Made by a program: the position numbers and the translations under genes
Shown here: piece after piece, positions 35,966 to 45,182 of the stretch
Layout: every line of letters starts with the position of its first letter
Numbering within the stretch: position 1 is the stretch's first letter
NCBI GenBank assembly: GCA_903869265.1
Contig: CAIPYE010000015.1
Span: 372,001-436,000, forward strand
Direction: 5' to 3'
DNA: 64,000 nucleotides
Origin: an uncultured delta proteobacterium
GTDB taxonomy: Bacteria; Desulfobacterota; Desulfobulbia; Desulfobulbales; Desulfurivibrionaceae
Notes under the pieces: model-generated
What the model was told of the DNA's origin: nothing
Database searches by the model: none
Seen by the model: the letters and a program-made list of their open reading frames with translations, nothing else

Positions 35966-36355
35966 ATGCTGAAAAAAATGATGCTGCTGTCGGCACTAAT
36001 CGGAGCCATGACGTTTTCTCTCACCATCGCGGGAGCGGCCGAGCAAGAAAGTACCCAACAACAAAAACAAATCCAAACCCAAAAACAAGTTTATGGCAGC
36101 CAGATGATGACGCCGCAAGAACGCAAGGAATACCGACTGAGACTGCGCACCGCAAAAAGCGCGGAGGAACGCGAACAAATCCGAAAGGAACACCACGAAC
36201 GGATGAAGGCCCTGGCCAAGGAACGCGGCATTACCCTTCCCGATGAGCCGCCGGCAAGGGGTGGGGGCATGGGCCCGGGCGGTGGCGGGATGGGACCTGG
36301 CAGCGGCATGGGTCCGGGCGGTGGCATGGGTCCTGGTGGAGGGCGCGGTCGCTGA
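35966..36355 (+). CDS. Secreted Gly-Met-Pro-rich small protein
   Basis: A 129-residue precursor with a signal peptide ending near GAA. A charged helical middle follows (MMTPQERKEYRLRLRTAKS, then EEREQIRKEHHERMKALAKE), somewhat like the LTxxQ helices of Spy/CpxP proteins. A C-terminal tail is built from GGGMGPGG-type repeats. AGGAGG is well placed before the ATG. Met, Glu and His content suggests metal or periplasmic stress functions, but this is speculation. It stands alone on the + strand between minus-strand genes. Confidence 0.75.
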   Translation: MLKKMMLLSALIGAMTFSLTIAGAAEQESTQQQKQIQTQKQVYGSQMMTPQERKEYRLRLRTAKSAEEREQIRKEHHERMKALAKERGITLPDEPPARGGGMGPGGGGMGPGSGMGPGGGMGPGGGRGR

Positions 36356-36360
36356 GTAAT

Positions 36361-36403
36361 AAAAAAACAGCTGCGACACGAATCAGCTCCCAATGGAGCT
36401 GTT
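36361..36403 (-). terminator. Possible terminator of the yggS-tatD pair
   Basis: Read on the minus strand, AACAGCT and AGCTGTT can pair around a 24-base loop that contains its own CAGCTCC/GGAGCTG hairpin. A run of seven T follows. It lies about 55 bases after the yggS stop and just beyond the convergent gene. The long loop makes this only a moderate candidate. Confidence 0.4.
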
Positions 36404-36457
36404 ACACCCACCGTATAAGTCAAAATTATTCCTGACCAGGCGGCCACCAGCCCCCTC

Positions 36458-37168
36458 TTAAACCGCCTGGTCCCTCTCGCCAAATAACGCCGTGCCCACC
36501 CGCACCAAAGTGGCGCCTTCCTCTATGGCCACCTCGAAATCACCGGACATGCCCATGGAGAGTTCCATTGGCCCATGCTGGCCGAGGAACCCCTGGACCG
36601 CAAGCTCTTCCCCCAACAGACGAAGCTGCCGGAAATAGCCCCGGCTTTCCTCCGGATTCTCGACAAAGGGGGGCATGGTCATGAACCCTTGCAGTCTCAG
36701 GTGCGGGAACTGTTGCAGCTCGCGGCACAGCTGCTCGGCCTTTTCTGGAGAAACCCCAGCCTTCTGCCCCTCCCCGCCCACGTTGACCTGCATCAGAACC
36801 GGCATGGTCTTGCCCAGTTCGGCGAGCCTGCTTTCCAGTCCCTTGGCCAGCTTGAGCCGGTCGAGGGTTTCAATGCAGTCAAAAATCTCCGCCGCGATCC
36901 GGGCCTTGTTGGACTGCAGATGCCCGATGCAATGCCAGACCAGACCCTGGCCAAGGGCCGCGACCTTAGTTTCTGCCTCCTGCAGATAGTTCTCGCCGAA
37001 AACCATCTGCCCGGCACCCATGGCCTCGCGGATTACCTCAAGGGGTTGGTGCTTGCTGACCGCCACCAGCCGCACCGAACGCGGATCGCGCCCGGACCGC
37101 TCTGCCGCAGCCCGAATTCTGGCTCGGATTGCCTCGATATTTTCAGCCACCGTTCCCATCTGTCTCAT
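36458..37168 (-). CDS. yggS: PLP homeostasis protein (YggS/PROSC family)
   Basis: A 236-residue single-domain alanine-racemase-fold protein that binds pyridoxal 5'-phosphate and maintains vitamin B6 and amino-acid homeostasis. The PLP Lys is in LVAVSKHQP (about residue 39). FGENYLQEAE, WHCIGHLQSNKAR, and the C-terminal SMGMSGDFEVAIEEGATLVRVG are family blocks. Its start overlaps the end of tatD by 4 bases, so the two are translationally coupled. Confidence 0.95.
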   Translation of the reverse strand: MRQMGTVAENIEAIRARIRAAAERSGRDPRSVRLVAVSKHQPLEVIREAMGAGQMVFGENYLQEAETKVAALGQGLVWHCIGHLQSNKARIAAEIFDCIETLDRLKLAKGLESRLAELGKTMPVLMQVNVGGEGQKAGVSPEKAEQLCRELQQFPHLRLQGFMTMPPFVENPEESRGYFRQLRLLGEELAVQGFLGQHGPMELSMGMSGDFEVAIEEGATLVRVGTALFGERDQAV

Positions 37169-37995
37169 CGTCCTTCCAGGCCGAAAAGGTGCACGGCATT
37201 CACGGTGGTTTGCCTTGCCACCTCGTCAAGGGAGATGCCTTTCAGTTCCGCCACCTTCTGGGCAGTGTAAAGCATAAGCTGCGGCTCGTTGCGTTTTCCG
37301 CGGCTGGGCACCGGGGCGAGAAACGGCCCGTCCGTCTCAAGCACCAACGAACCGAGGGGAATCTCGCGCACCGCCTCCTGGAGCATCTCGGCCTTGGCAA
37401 AGGTCACGACCCCTGGGATGGAGATATGAAAACCCAGGGCAAGCACCCGCCGGGCAAAAATGGCATCCCCGGAAAAGCAGTGCATCACCCCTCCGGCGGG
37501 AAAGGGGCCAGCCCCCTCAAGGATTTCCATGATATCCTCATGGGCCTCGCGATCATGGACCACCAGGGGCAACTGCAGTTCCTTTGCCAGGGCGACCTGC
37601 CGGGCAAAATGCTCCTTTTGCAAAGCAATTGGCGCATAGTTTTTCACATAATCAAGACCGATCTCGCCGTAGGCCACAACCTTTGCGTGGCGGCACAGGG
37701 TCTGCAACTCGGCATAATCAGCCTCGCCGAGTTCCGCGACATTATGGGGATGCACCCCCACCGTGGCATAAATGCCTTGGCGCTGTTCGGCCAGCCCAAT
37801 GGCCCGGCGCGAAGTTTCCAGATCGATGCCCACGCTGATGATCCGGGTCACCCCCGCCGCCAAGGCCCGAGCCAGCACCGCCTCAAAATCAGCCTCATAG
37901 GCCGACATATCGAGATGGCAATGGGTATCGATCAGCGCTGCCCCGTGGCCGAGAACCGGCAGGGGTCTCTCTGTTTTTTTGGTCTCTTTTTCCAT
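37165..37995 (-). CDS. tatD: TatD-family metal-dependent hydrolase
   Basis: A 276-residue TIM-barrel hydrolase; relatives are 3'-5' DNA/RNA exonucleases or D-aminoacyl-tRNA deacylases. Metal ligands are in IDTHCHLDM, GEIGLDY, the His of VVHDREAH and of VMHCFSGD, and LETDGPFLAP, so all expected sites are present. I chose the ATG at 37995 because GGAGG lies 5 bases upstream; a start at 38007 is less supported. It is followed by yggS with a 4-base overlap. Confidence 0.94.
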   Translation of the reverse strand: MEKETKKTERPLPVLGHGAALIDTHCHLDMSAYEADFEAVLARALAAGVTRIISVGIDLETSRRAIGLAEQRQGIYATVGVHPHNVAELGEADYAELQTLCRHAKVVAYGEIGLDYVKNYAPIALQKEHFARQVALAKELQLPLVVHDREAHEDIMEILEGAGPFPAGGVMHCFSGDAIFARRVLALGFHISIPGVVTFAKAEMLQEAVREIPLGSLVLETDGPFLAPVPSRGKRNEPQLMLYTAQKVAELKGISLDEVARQTTVNAVHLFGLEGR

Positions 37996-38168
37996 GCAAG
38001 CCTCCATGGCCGCAGGTTCTAACAGTTTTTCATTTCTTGCGCAATATGGACCATCCGTGGAAACCGTTTGACAAGCTCGTGTTCAAGCGGCTATAATTTC
38101 TTTAAATTTCACGGTGTTCCGAATAGTTGTTCCGATAATCACTACAACGCGACCTGCTCTCAGCCCCC

Positions 38169-38678
38169 ATGCCTTCGCCGATTCTTATTGCCATCGAACA
38201 GCGACGCAGTATCAGAAACTTCACCGAACAGACGGTGGACATCAAGGCGCTCTACGAAATCATCCAGGCCGGGGTCTGGGCGCCTTCCGGTCTGAACAAT
38301 CAGCCCTGGCGCTTCGTCATTATCACGGATGCACCAATCCGCACCCAGTTGGCCGAGCAGACCACCTACGGCCATATCGTCCTGGCCGCCCCTGCCCTGA
38401 TCGCCGTATATCTTGACCGGGAGGCCATGTACGATGACCTTAAGGACGCACAATCAGCCGGGGCCTGCATCCAGAACATGCTGCTGGCCGCCGAGGCCCT
38501 TGACCTGGGGGCCGTCTGGCTCGGGCAGATTCTGAAAAATCGGGTGAAAGTCGGCGAGATCCTTGACTTGCCTGCAAATCTGGAGCTGATGGCAGTTATT
38601 GCCATCGGCCACCCAAGCCGACGCGACCAGCAATCACAGAGAAAACCATTGGCGGAATTCATCGTCAAAGAGTTATAA
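38169..38678 (+). CDS. Nitroreductase-family flavoprotein
   Basis: A 169-residue FMN-binding protein of the nitroreductase superfamily. The N-terminal IAIEQRRSIRNFTEQTVD contains the FMN phosphate-binding Arg-Arg-Ser pattern, and VWAPSGLNNQPWRFVII is the second FMN block. The middle GACIQNMLLAAEALDLGAVW and the GHPSRRD end are typical. The small size places it among compact nitroreductases whose substrates are not predictable. It starts a + strand run with a lipoprotein gene and coaBC. Confidence 0.9.
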   Translation: MPSPILIAIEQRRSIRNFTEQTVDIKALYEIIQAGVWAPSGLNNQPWRFVIITDAPIRTQLAEQTTYGHIVLAAPALIAVYLDREAMYDDLKDAQSAGACIQNMLLAAEALDLGAVWLGQILKNRVKVGEILDLPANLELMAVIAIGHPSRRDQQSQRKPLAEFIVKEL

Positions 38679-38717
38679 CCGTAATGTACTGCACACCATT
38701 ACCTTAGGAGGCTTTTC

Positions 38718-39260
38718 ATGACAACGCCACGTAAACCGTTTCGCACCGTGTTCCTCTCAACCGTTCTTGCACTCGCCAGTCTTGTCGCCCTCAGCGGCTG
38801 CGCCGAGTTGGGCCTGGGCGGCAGCAGCGATCAAGGAGCTGCTTCCTCCGATCCCTTCGCTTCCTCTGCCTCTTCCCCTGGGGAACAGCCGTACCGGGCC
38901 AACGAGTTTTCCGATTTGCTGCTTCCCAGCGAGCTTTCCTGGGACCGGGAAAAAAGCATGCTTGTCCGGACCGACTCCTTTGCCGGCGGGGTGTTGCAAT
39001 ACTCCGGGCGGGTCGACATCACTTCCTTGTCCGATTTTTTCTCAAACAACATGCCTAAAAACGGCTGGAAGCTTGCCGGTTCCGCCAAATACAAAAATAT
39101 CCTTCTCGCCTTTGTCAAGTCGAACAAAACCTGCACCATTCTCTTGTCCGAGGACAAGCTGCTCATGAAGACGCAGGTTGCCATCTATATCGCCGAGGAT
39201 ATTGCGGCAGGACGCGCAGGCACCGGCAAACAGGCCAACCCCTTCGGCTCTGGAATGTAA
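38718..39260 (+). CDS. Conserved-type lipoprotein (function unknown)
   Basis: A 180-residue precursor with a lipoprotein signal peptide: hydrophobic VFLSTVLALASLVALSGC, lipobox LSGC with Cys28. A Ser-rich linker follows, then a compact domain (LLLPSELSWDREKSMLVRT, DFFSNNMPKNGWKLAGS, KTCTILLSEDKLLMKTQV). The FFSNNMPKNGWKL pattern is reminiscent of small outer-envelope proteins that I cannot name with confidence. TTAGGAGG precedes the ATG. It lies between the nitroreductase gene and coaBC. Confidence 0.8.
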   Translation: MTTPRKPFRTVFLSTVLALASLVALSGCAELGLGGSSDQGAASSDPFASSASSPGEQPYRANEFSDLLLPSELSWDREKSMLVRTDSFAGGVLQYSGRVDITSLSDFFSNNMPKNGWKLAGSAKYKNILLAFVKSNKTCTILLSEDKLLMKTQVAIYIAEDIAAGRAGTGKQANPFGSGM

Positions 39261-39282
39261 GGATACAGACGACGCGAACGCC

Positions 39283-40500
39283 ATGTCTCTTCTGACCGAC
39301 AAAAAAATTCTTCTCGGTATTACCGGAAGTATCGCCGCCTACAAGGTGGCGGACTGGGTTCGCGCCCTGCGCCGGGAAGGCTGCCAGGTTACCGTGGTCA
39401 TGACCGAGGCAGCCTGCCGGTTCATCAGCCCCCTGACCATGGCGGCCCTTTCCGGCAATCCGGTGCACACCACCATGTTCGCCGCCGAAGCGCCGGAAAC
39501 CATTCCCCACATCAGCCTGGCCAGGGAGCACGACCTGCTGGTCGTTGCCCCGGCCTCGGCCCAGACCATCGCCTGCCTGGCCCATGGCCTGGCCGACAAT
39601 CTGCTCACCACCATCGCCCTGGCCTCATCCGGGCCAATCCTGGTCTGCCCGGCCATGAACAGCGTCATGTTCCAGCATCCGGCCACCCAGGCAAACCTTG
39701 CCACCATCAAATCATACGGCTATCAGGTTCTCGAGCCCGACTGCGGGACACTGGCCTGCGGCGAAGAAGGCCCGGGCCGCCTGACAGACTGGGAAAACGT
39801 GCGGCAAGCCATCCTCACCGCCTTTGCCCCCAAAAACCTTGCCAACGAAAACGTGCTCATCACCGCCGGTCCCACCAGGGAAGCATTTGATCCGGTACGT
39901 TTTTTGAGCAATCCCTCCACCGGCAAGATGGGCTATGCTCTGGCGGCCACGGCCAGACAACGGGGAGCAACGGTCACCCTGATCAGTGGGCCCACCGCCC
40001 TGGCCGCCCCGCCGGGAGTTCGGCGCATCCAAGTTACCTCCGCCGTGGAAATGCAGGCAGAAGTCATGAACTGTCTCGACACGGCCACCATTGTCGTCAA
40101 GGCTGCGGCTGTCTCCGACTACCGCCCCGCCAAAAAAGAGCCCCACAAGGTAAAAAAAGGACAGGCCTCACTCTCCCTGACGCTGGTCGCCAACCCGGAC
40201 ATCCTCAAGGAGCTGGGAAAACGCACGAAGAAATCGCCGAAATCCCCCCTGCTCATCGGCTTTGCCGCAGAGAGTCGGGATCATCTCAAGGAAGGGGCGA
40301 GAAAACTTAAGGAAAAGAATCTTGACCTGATCGTGGTCAATGATATTGGGGGAACGGAAACCGGCTTTGGTGCCGACACCAACAGAGTCACCCTGCTTGA
40401 CCGCAATGGCGCGCAGGAAGAGGTGCCGCTTCTCAGCAAGGAAGAAACTGCCCACCGAATCTGGGATGCAGTGGGCAGGCTGATGACGGACAACCGCTGA
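39283..40500 (+). CDS. coaBC: Bifunctional phosphopantothenoylcysteine decarboxylase / PPC synthetase
   Basis: Coenzyme A biosynthesis enzyme, 405 residues. The N-terminal CoaC flavin domain begins KILLGITGSIAAYKVADWVR and contains the catalytic His in ETIPHISLAREHD plus LVCPAMNSVMFQHPATQ. The C-terminal CoaB domain begins NVLITAGPTREAFDPVRFLSN, with STGKMGYALA, VVKAAAVSDYRPA, and LIGFAAES. The ATG at 39283 fits the family start; the frame upstream overlaps the lipoprotein gene. The later gene coaE in this window acts at the end of the same pathway. Confidence 0.97.
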   Translation: MSLLTDKKILLGITGSIAAYKVADWVRALRREGCQVTVVMTEAACRFISPLTMAALSGNPVHTTMFAAEAPETIPHISLAREHDLLVVAPASAQTIACLAHGLADNLLTTIALASSGPILVCPAMNSVMFQHPATQANLATIKSYGYQVLEPDCGTLACGEEGPGRLTDWENVRQAILTAFAPKNLANENVLITAGPTREAFDPVRFLSNPSTGKMGYALAATARQRGATVTLISGPTALAAPPGVRRIQVTSAVEMQAEVMNCLDTATIVVKAAAVSDYRPAKKEPHKVKKGQASLSLTLVANPDILKELGKRTKKSPKSPLLIGFAAESRDHLKEGARKLKEKNLDLIVVNDIGGTETGFGADTNRVTLLDRNGAQEEVPLLSKEETAHRIWDAVGRLMTDNR

Positions 40501-40592
40501 CAACAACTGTTTCCGCAATAAAACTACACGCTGTTACAACTCCTCCTGAAATCTTCGTATCCCATTTTCTGACACAGTTCGGACACAGACTT

Positions 40593-41651
40593 CTACATAA
40601 CCGGCGGTCCGACCACATCCCCCCGGCGCACCTCATGACCGCTCCGTTTCGTCACCACGGCCGCGGCAGTGGTTGGTGAAACCCGCAGGATCATGATTTC
40701 GCCGGAACTCCTGCCTTCGGCTTGATCCGCCGCTACCACCGACAACAGGTCGCCGGGCGCAAGTCCCTGATCCGCACCGACATTCAGGTACAGGATGTCA
40801 TCGGGACCGGCGAGCTGACGCATGAACTGAAACGCCACCACCGCCCCTTTGACCGTGGTCGTCCCTGCCTGAGCCGGACGGGCGGAAACCGTGGGCCGTT
40901 CCGGAATCTGCCCCAGGACATCATCGGTTTTTACCGCATCATAAGCGCGGCGGATAACCGCCTCTTGCCTGGAGGCATCCGAGGCGATCACCTCGACAAT
41001 GGCAATATCCGCCAACAAATGGCCGGGACTTTTGCTGAAATAGGCCAGGGATTCGACCTTGCCCATATCCCGGTATACGCCAAACTGCTGGCCAACCTGC
41101 GCGCCAGGGGCAGAGATCAGAATGGTCTCGCCGAGAGCGGCGCTCTGCCAACCCTGTTCGGTACGCAGCACCCTGCCACCATTGGGGATATCGTTGGTGA
41201 CCATGCCGATTCCCCGATCATAATATTGGGCCGGATCATTCACCTGAGCCGCCTTGGCCTGTCCGCCAGTCTGGGGCAAATCTTTTTTTACCACCATGAT
41301 GGGCAACGGCTCGGAGGAAGAAGCCTGTCCTGCCCGAGCTAGAGGTGAATTCCCAGATTCCACCGGAACAATAACCCTCTCCACGGCCACTTCTCTGGCT
41401 GGGGTATTCCCCATGCCTGGAAGCTTGATGATCTGACCCGGCTTGATCCAGTGGGGGTTGGCGATCCCAGGATTTATCTTCCAGATTTTCGGCCAGAGCA
41501 GTGGATTATTGAGGTACTCCCCGCTCAAATCCCAGAGGGTATCCCCTTTTTGCACCGCATGACTGGCGATATTTTCCCCCCGGGCGTCCCTGCCGCTAAA
41601 AACTCCGCAGGCAGAAACGATAATCACCGCTGTTACGACAAATTTTCTCAT
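40593..41651 (-). CDS. Secreted LysM-domain protein
   Basis: A 352-residue precursor with a signal peptide (VVTAVIIVSACGVFSGRDARG) and one LysM domain (HAVQKGDTLWDLSGEYLNNP, then LLWPKIWKINPGIANPH), of the form often seen in Desulfobacterota and related envelope proteins. The rest is an unassigned region of about 250 residues with repeated Val/Gly-rich beta segments (AALGETILISAPGAQVGQQ). GAGGAG lies 8 bases before the ATG at 41651; an in-frame extension to 41771 is less likely. A peptidoglycan-bound role is inferred from LysM. Confidence 0.85.
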   Translation of the reverse strand: MRKFVVTAVIIVSACGVFSGRDARGENIASHAVQKGDTLWDLSGEYLNNPLLWPKIWKINPGIANPHWIKPGQIIKLPGMGNTPAREVAVERVIVPVESGNSPLARAGQASSSEPLPIMVVKKDLPQTGGQAKAAQVNDPAQYYDRGIGMVTNDIPNGGRVLRTEQGWQSAALGETILISAPGAQVGQQFGVYRDMGKVESLAYFSKSPGHLLADIAIVEVIASDASRQEAVIRRAYDAVKTDDVLGQIPERPTVSARPAQAGTTTVKGAVVAFQFMRQLAGPDDILYLNVGADQGLAPGDLLSVVAADQAEGRSSGEIMILRVSPTTAAAVVTKRSGHEVRRGDVVGPPVM

Positions 41652-41795
41652 TGGGATGCTCCTCTCGAACCAGACACGATAACAACGGAACCGACCGCAA
41701 ACTCCACGGGCAATACTATCATCTACGCAAGCTTTCAAAAAATTGTCAAGACGATGCTGTGCTTCGCCCATATTTAGACCGATGGCGCTTACACC

Positions 41796-44294
41796 CTAAT
41801 TGTGGCCCGGCGGGCTAAAAAAGCGCAAACGCAGGGCATTGGAAACCACGGAAACCGAACTCATGGCCATGGCCCCCCCTGCAATCATGGGGTTTAAGGT
41901 CGGCCCGCCGAAAAGGTGCAGAACCCCTGCGGCCACCGGAATGCCAATGATATTGTAGATAAAGGCCCAAAAGAGATTCTGCTTGATGTTGCGCATGGTG
42001 GCTCGGCTTAAGGAGAGCGCGGCCAACAGGCCGGAAAGATGCCCCTTCATCAGCACGATATCACCGGACTCGATGGCTACGTCGATGCCGGTGCCCATGG
42101 CAATGCCGACATCGGCCTTGGCCAGGGCCGGGGCGTCGTTGATGCCGTCGCCCACCATGGCGACCCGGAACCCCTCTGCCTGCAAGGCCGCCACTTTTTC
42201 CACCTTCTGGTCCGGCAATACCTGGGCAAATACCTCGCTGATTCCGGCCTGATCGGCAATGGCCCGGGCTGTGATCTCATTATCGCCGGTGAGCATGAAG
42301 ATCTGGATACCCATTCGTTCCAGGGCGCTGATAATCGCAGGCACCTCGGTTTTTAACCGGTCGGCAATGGCCAAAAGCGCGATGAGCTTACCATCCGCCG
42401 CACAGTAGAGCGCGGTCTTGCCCGCCCCGGCAAAGCCATGGGCGATTTGCTCAACCACCAACCCCAATCCCGTAACATCCTGCTCCACCATGAACTCATG
42501 GTTGCCAAGCAGCACATTTTCACCCCGCACCATGGCCCGGATACCCCGACCGGGAACCGCCTCAAAATGCGAAGGCTCTGCCAGGGTCAGCTCCTTTTCC
42601 CTGGCCGCGTTGACAATGGCCTCGGCAAGGGGATGTTCCGAGCCGCTCTCGGCGCTGGCCACCAGGGACAAAATTTGGGCGACATCCATCCCCGGCGCCA
42701 CCGGTTGCACGTCGGTCAATTCCGGGCGGCCATGGGTCAGGGTGCCGGTCTTGTCAAAGACGATGGCGTCAATCTTCTGCGCCATCTCCAAGGCCTCGCC
42801 GCTCTTCACCAGCACCCCCAGCTGGGCTCCGCGCCCGGTGCCGACCATAATCGAAGTCGGGGTGGCCAGACCCATGGCGCAGGGACAGGCAATGACCAGC
42901 ACGGCGATGAAGATCCGCAGAGCAAAGGAAAATTCTGCCTGACCGATGAAATACCAGGCTAATCCGGCAAGAATTGCCAGCACGATAACAGTGGGCACAA
43001 AGTAGAGGCTGATGCGGTCCGCCAGATTGGCGATGGGCGCCTTGGAGCCCTGGGCCTCGCGGACCATGGTGATGATCCGGGCCAGCACCGTGTCCTGCCC
43101 CACCTTCTCGGCCCGCACCTGCAAGAGGCCGTTCTTGTTCAGGGTGGCGCCCACCACCGGATCGCCGACCTCTTTGGAAACCGGCAGGGATTCGCCGGTG
43201 AGCATGGACTCATCCACGCTGGAACGGCCCTTGACCACCGCACCGTCCACGGGAATGCGCTCGCCCGGCTTGACCAGCAGGATATCGCCGACCTCGATCT
43301 CGGCCACGGGAATCTTTTTCTGCTCTTCATTTACCAGCAGGGTGGCCTCCTCCGGGGTCAGGGCCATGAGCTGACGGATGGCGTCCGAGGTGCGCACCTT
43401 GGAGCGGGTTTCCAGATACTTGCCCAGGGAAACCAGGGCGATAAGCACGCCGGCCGACTCGAAATACAGATCCATGACCCTGGCCATGACCTCGATACCC
43501 AGGCCGATCTCGATCAGGTTCCAAGTGCTGTAGACAAAGGCGGCGCCGGTGCCGATGGCGATGAGCGAATCCATGTTGGGCGCCCCGCGCCACAAAGCAG
43601 GAAACCCGAGCTGATAAAAATTGCGGCCCGACCACATGATGGGCAAGACCAGAAGAAACTGGACAAACCCGAAGGTGAACGGCGACTGATGGGGGGCCAG
43701 AAACGAGGGTAACGGCAGACCGACCATCTCACCCATGGAGAGAAGCAGCAGCAAAACAGCAAAGGTGAAGGCCGGATACAAACGCTTTGCCATGGCCGCA
43801 AGCCGAATGATGGCCTCTTCCTGCTGGCGCTCAAAATCAGACCCCCCGGCCAATCCAGCCACCTGGGCCTTGAAGCCAAGGCGCTCGATGGCCTCGCGGA
43901 TCAGCCGCTGGCTGGCAACCTCGGGATCAAAGATGACTATTGCCGACTCCGTGGCCAGATTCACCTGCATGCTCCGCACCCCGGCCATACCCCCCACCAC
44001 TTTTTCAATCCGGGCGGCGCAGGAGGCGCAGGTCATGCCTGCAATGGCCAGCGTCAACCTGACGTCTTTTTCCGGCAGCACCAACTCAAAACCAAGCCCC
44101 TTGACGATCCCGGCAATATCCGCAAGGCTGAGCCGACCCGGCTCCCACTCCACCTCCAGGCTCTCGGCGGCAAGATTCACCGCTACTGCCCGAACACCCT
44201 CGGTGGAACCAAGCACTTTTTCGATGCGGGCAGAACAGGAGGCACAGTGCATGCCCCGGATGGCGACCCGCTGCTTTTCGGTTGACGGCGTCAT
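41796..44294 (-). CDS. copA: Copper-translocating P-type ATPase
   Basis: A P1B-1 ATPase of 832 residues that exports Cu(I) from the cytoplasm. Two N-terminal heavy-metal domains have GMHCASC (Cys17/20) and GMTCASC (Cys89/92). Membrane helices carry the CPC ligand motif in [15 protein letters not shown]. The phosphorylation motif is DKTGTLTHG, the phosphatase motif is LTGES, and [10 protein letters not shown] is the hinge. HP is present in SEHPLAEA. The ATG at 44294 starts just before domain 1; a GTG at 44333 with AAAGGAA inside it is possible. It diverges from copZ. Confidence 0.96.
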   Translation of the reverse strand: MTPSTEKQRVAIRGMHCASCSARIEKVLGSTEGVRAVAVNLAAESLEVEWEPGRLSLADIAGIVKGLGFELVLPEKDVRLTLAIAGMTCASCAARIEKVVGGMAGVRSMQVNLATESAIVIFDPEVASQRLIREAIERLGFKAQVAGLAGGSDFERQQEEAIIRLAAMAKRLYPAFTFAVLLLLLSMGEMVGLPLPSFLAPHQSPFTFGFVQFLLVLPIMWSGRNFYQLGFPALWRGAPNMDSLIAIGTGAAFVYSTWNLIEIGLGIEVMARVMDLYFESAGVLIALVSLGKYLETRSKVRTSDAIRQLMALTPEEATLLVNEEQKKIPVAEIEVGDILLVKPGERIPVDGAVVKGRSSVDESMLTGESLPVSKEVGDPVVGATLNKNGLLQVRAEKVGQDTVLARIITMVREAQGSKAPIANLADRISLYFVPTVIVLAILAGLAWYFIGQAEFSFALRIFIAVLVIACPCAMGLATPTSIMVGTGRGAQLGVLVKSGEALEMAQKIDAIVFDKTGTLTHGRPELTDVQPVAPGMDVAQILSLVASAESGSEHPLAEAIVNAAREKELTLAEPSHFEAVPGRGIRAMVRGENVLLGNHEFMVEQDVTGLGLVVEQIAHGFAGAGKTALYCAADGKLIALLAIADRLKTEVPAIISALERMGIQIFMLTGDNEITARAIADQAGISEVFAQVLPDQKVEKVAALQAEGFRVAMVGDGINDAPALAKADVGIAMGTGIDVAIESGDIVLMKGHLSGLLAALSLSRATMRNIKQNLFWAFIYNIIGIPVAAGVLHLFGGPTLNPMIAGGAMAMSSVSVVSNALRLRFFSPPGHN

Positions 44295-44371
44295 ATGTGC
44301 ATTGCTCCGGTGTTGATTGTTTTTTCCTTTCACGGTAGGTTGCGCATGTGTCTAAAAAAAATCATTTGCGC

Positions 44372-44399
44372 CTGACAACACTTTAGTTTTTAATATAAT
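44372..44399 (+). promoter_or_regulatory. Sigma70-type promoter of copZ
   Basis: CTGACA (44372-44377) and TATAAT (44394-44399) are separated by 16 bases, within the copA/copZ divergent spacer. The predicted transcription start lies about 38 bases before the copZ ATG. The spacing is slightly short, as in MerR-type targets where a metal sensor twists the DNA (those spacers are often 19-20 bases, so a CueR site is not clearly supported). Confidence 0.6.
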
Positions 44400-44443
44400 C
44401 CTTTATAGCCTTCAATCACAAAAACACACCTAAGGAGTCCCCC

Positions 44444-44644
44444 ATGCCAACCATCCAAATCAAGGGTATGCGCTGCGGCCATTGTAGCGCCTCGGTTACT
44501 TCGGCGCTCAACGCCATCAACGGCATCAGCGATGTGACCATCGCCTTGGACAAAGGCGAGGCCACCTTCAACCAAAGCAAGGATGTGTCCATGGACGCCA
44601 TCAAAAAAGCCATCGCAGCCATCGGCTTCGAGGTGGTGGGGTAA
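44444..44644 (+). CDS. copZ: Copper chaperone CopZ-like (HMA domain)
   Basis: A 66-residue heavy-metal-associated domain protein. MPTIQIKGMRCGHCSASV has the MxCxxC metal-binding core, with His between the cysteines; the fold ends with KAIAAIGFEVVG. Such proteins carry Cu(I) to CopA-type ATPases in the cytoplasm. AAGGAG precedes the ATG. It is divergent from copA, a common arrangement for a copper detoxification module. Confidence 0.92.
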   Translation: MPTIQIKGMRCGHCSASVTSALNAINGISDVTIALDKGEATFNQSKDVSMDAIKKAIAAIGFEVVG

Positions 44645-44654
44645 CACAAACAGA

Positions 44655-44683
44655 CCGCGCCGCCCGAACAGGGTGCGGCGCGG
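44655..44683. terminator. GC-rich hairpin between convergent genes
   Basis: CCGCGCCGC (44655-44663) and GCGGCGCGG (44675-44683) are perfect inverted copies of 9 bases. On the minus strand they are followed by a T-rich segment (TCTGTTTGTGTT). The + strand side has an A-run instead. It probably separates copZ from the convergent DUF493 gene. Confidence 0.55.
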
Positions 44684-44691
44684 CAAAAAAC

Positions 44692-44958
44692 TCACAGCAC
44701 CATGACCACTGCCGGATGCCCCTTAAAGGCACAATACTGGGCCTCCCGGTCCTCACCGCTGAGCACGACAAGTTCCACGTCCAAACAGAGGTATTTGCCG
44801 CCGCTGCTCGAATTGGACAGGGAGACCAAACATTCCCGCGCCTGAACCACCTCAGCGATGGCCGCCCGCAGCTCCCCCTGCTCCCTGCCGATGATCTTGT
44901 ACACCCATGAACAAGGGTACTCCAGTTCGAGCTTTTGCTTACAATTATTCAACAACAC
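44692..44958 (-). CDS. DUF493 (YbeD-like) family protein
   Basis: An 88-residue protein. EYPCSWVYKIIGREQGELRA, then a variable loop (SSGGKYLCLDVELVV), and the C-terminal FKGHPAVVMVL match the small ferredoxin-like YbeD fold. GTG at 44958 with GGAGG 6 bases upstream is chosen, giving the length of E. coli YbeD (87). The open frame continues upstream without support. YbeD lies near lipoate genes in E. coli; no such neighbour exists here. Confidence 0.8.
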   Translation of the reverse strand: MLLNNCKQKLELEYPCSWVYKIIGREQGELRAAIAEVVQARECLVSLSNSSSGGKYLCLDVELVVLSGEDREAQYCAFKGHPAVVMVL

Positions 44959-45182
44959 GACCAGCCTCCGTATTGTACTTCTTTCGCACGCCACAGAAAC
45001 ACGCACCCTAAAGCCCATCATACCAGACCCACCACCCTTCGCCAACACACTCCACCAGAAACCTTATGAGTTATCACCCCCCCAAAAAAACCTTGAACTC
45101 CTCACCCTCATTCTGTCATAGTAACTTAGAGTAAATTCATTGTTTTTTTTGGCCTTACCACTGAATCCTTACAGGTATGCCC

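Noticed and set aside
44295-44443. CueR operator between copA and copZ
   Set aside because: The promoter spacer is 16 bases and I see no convincing dyad typical of MerR-family copper sensors.
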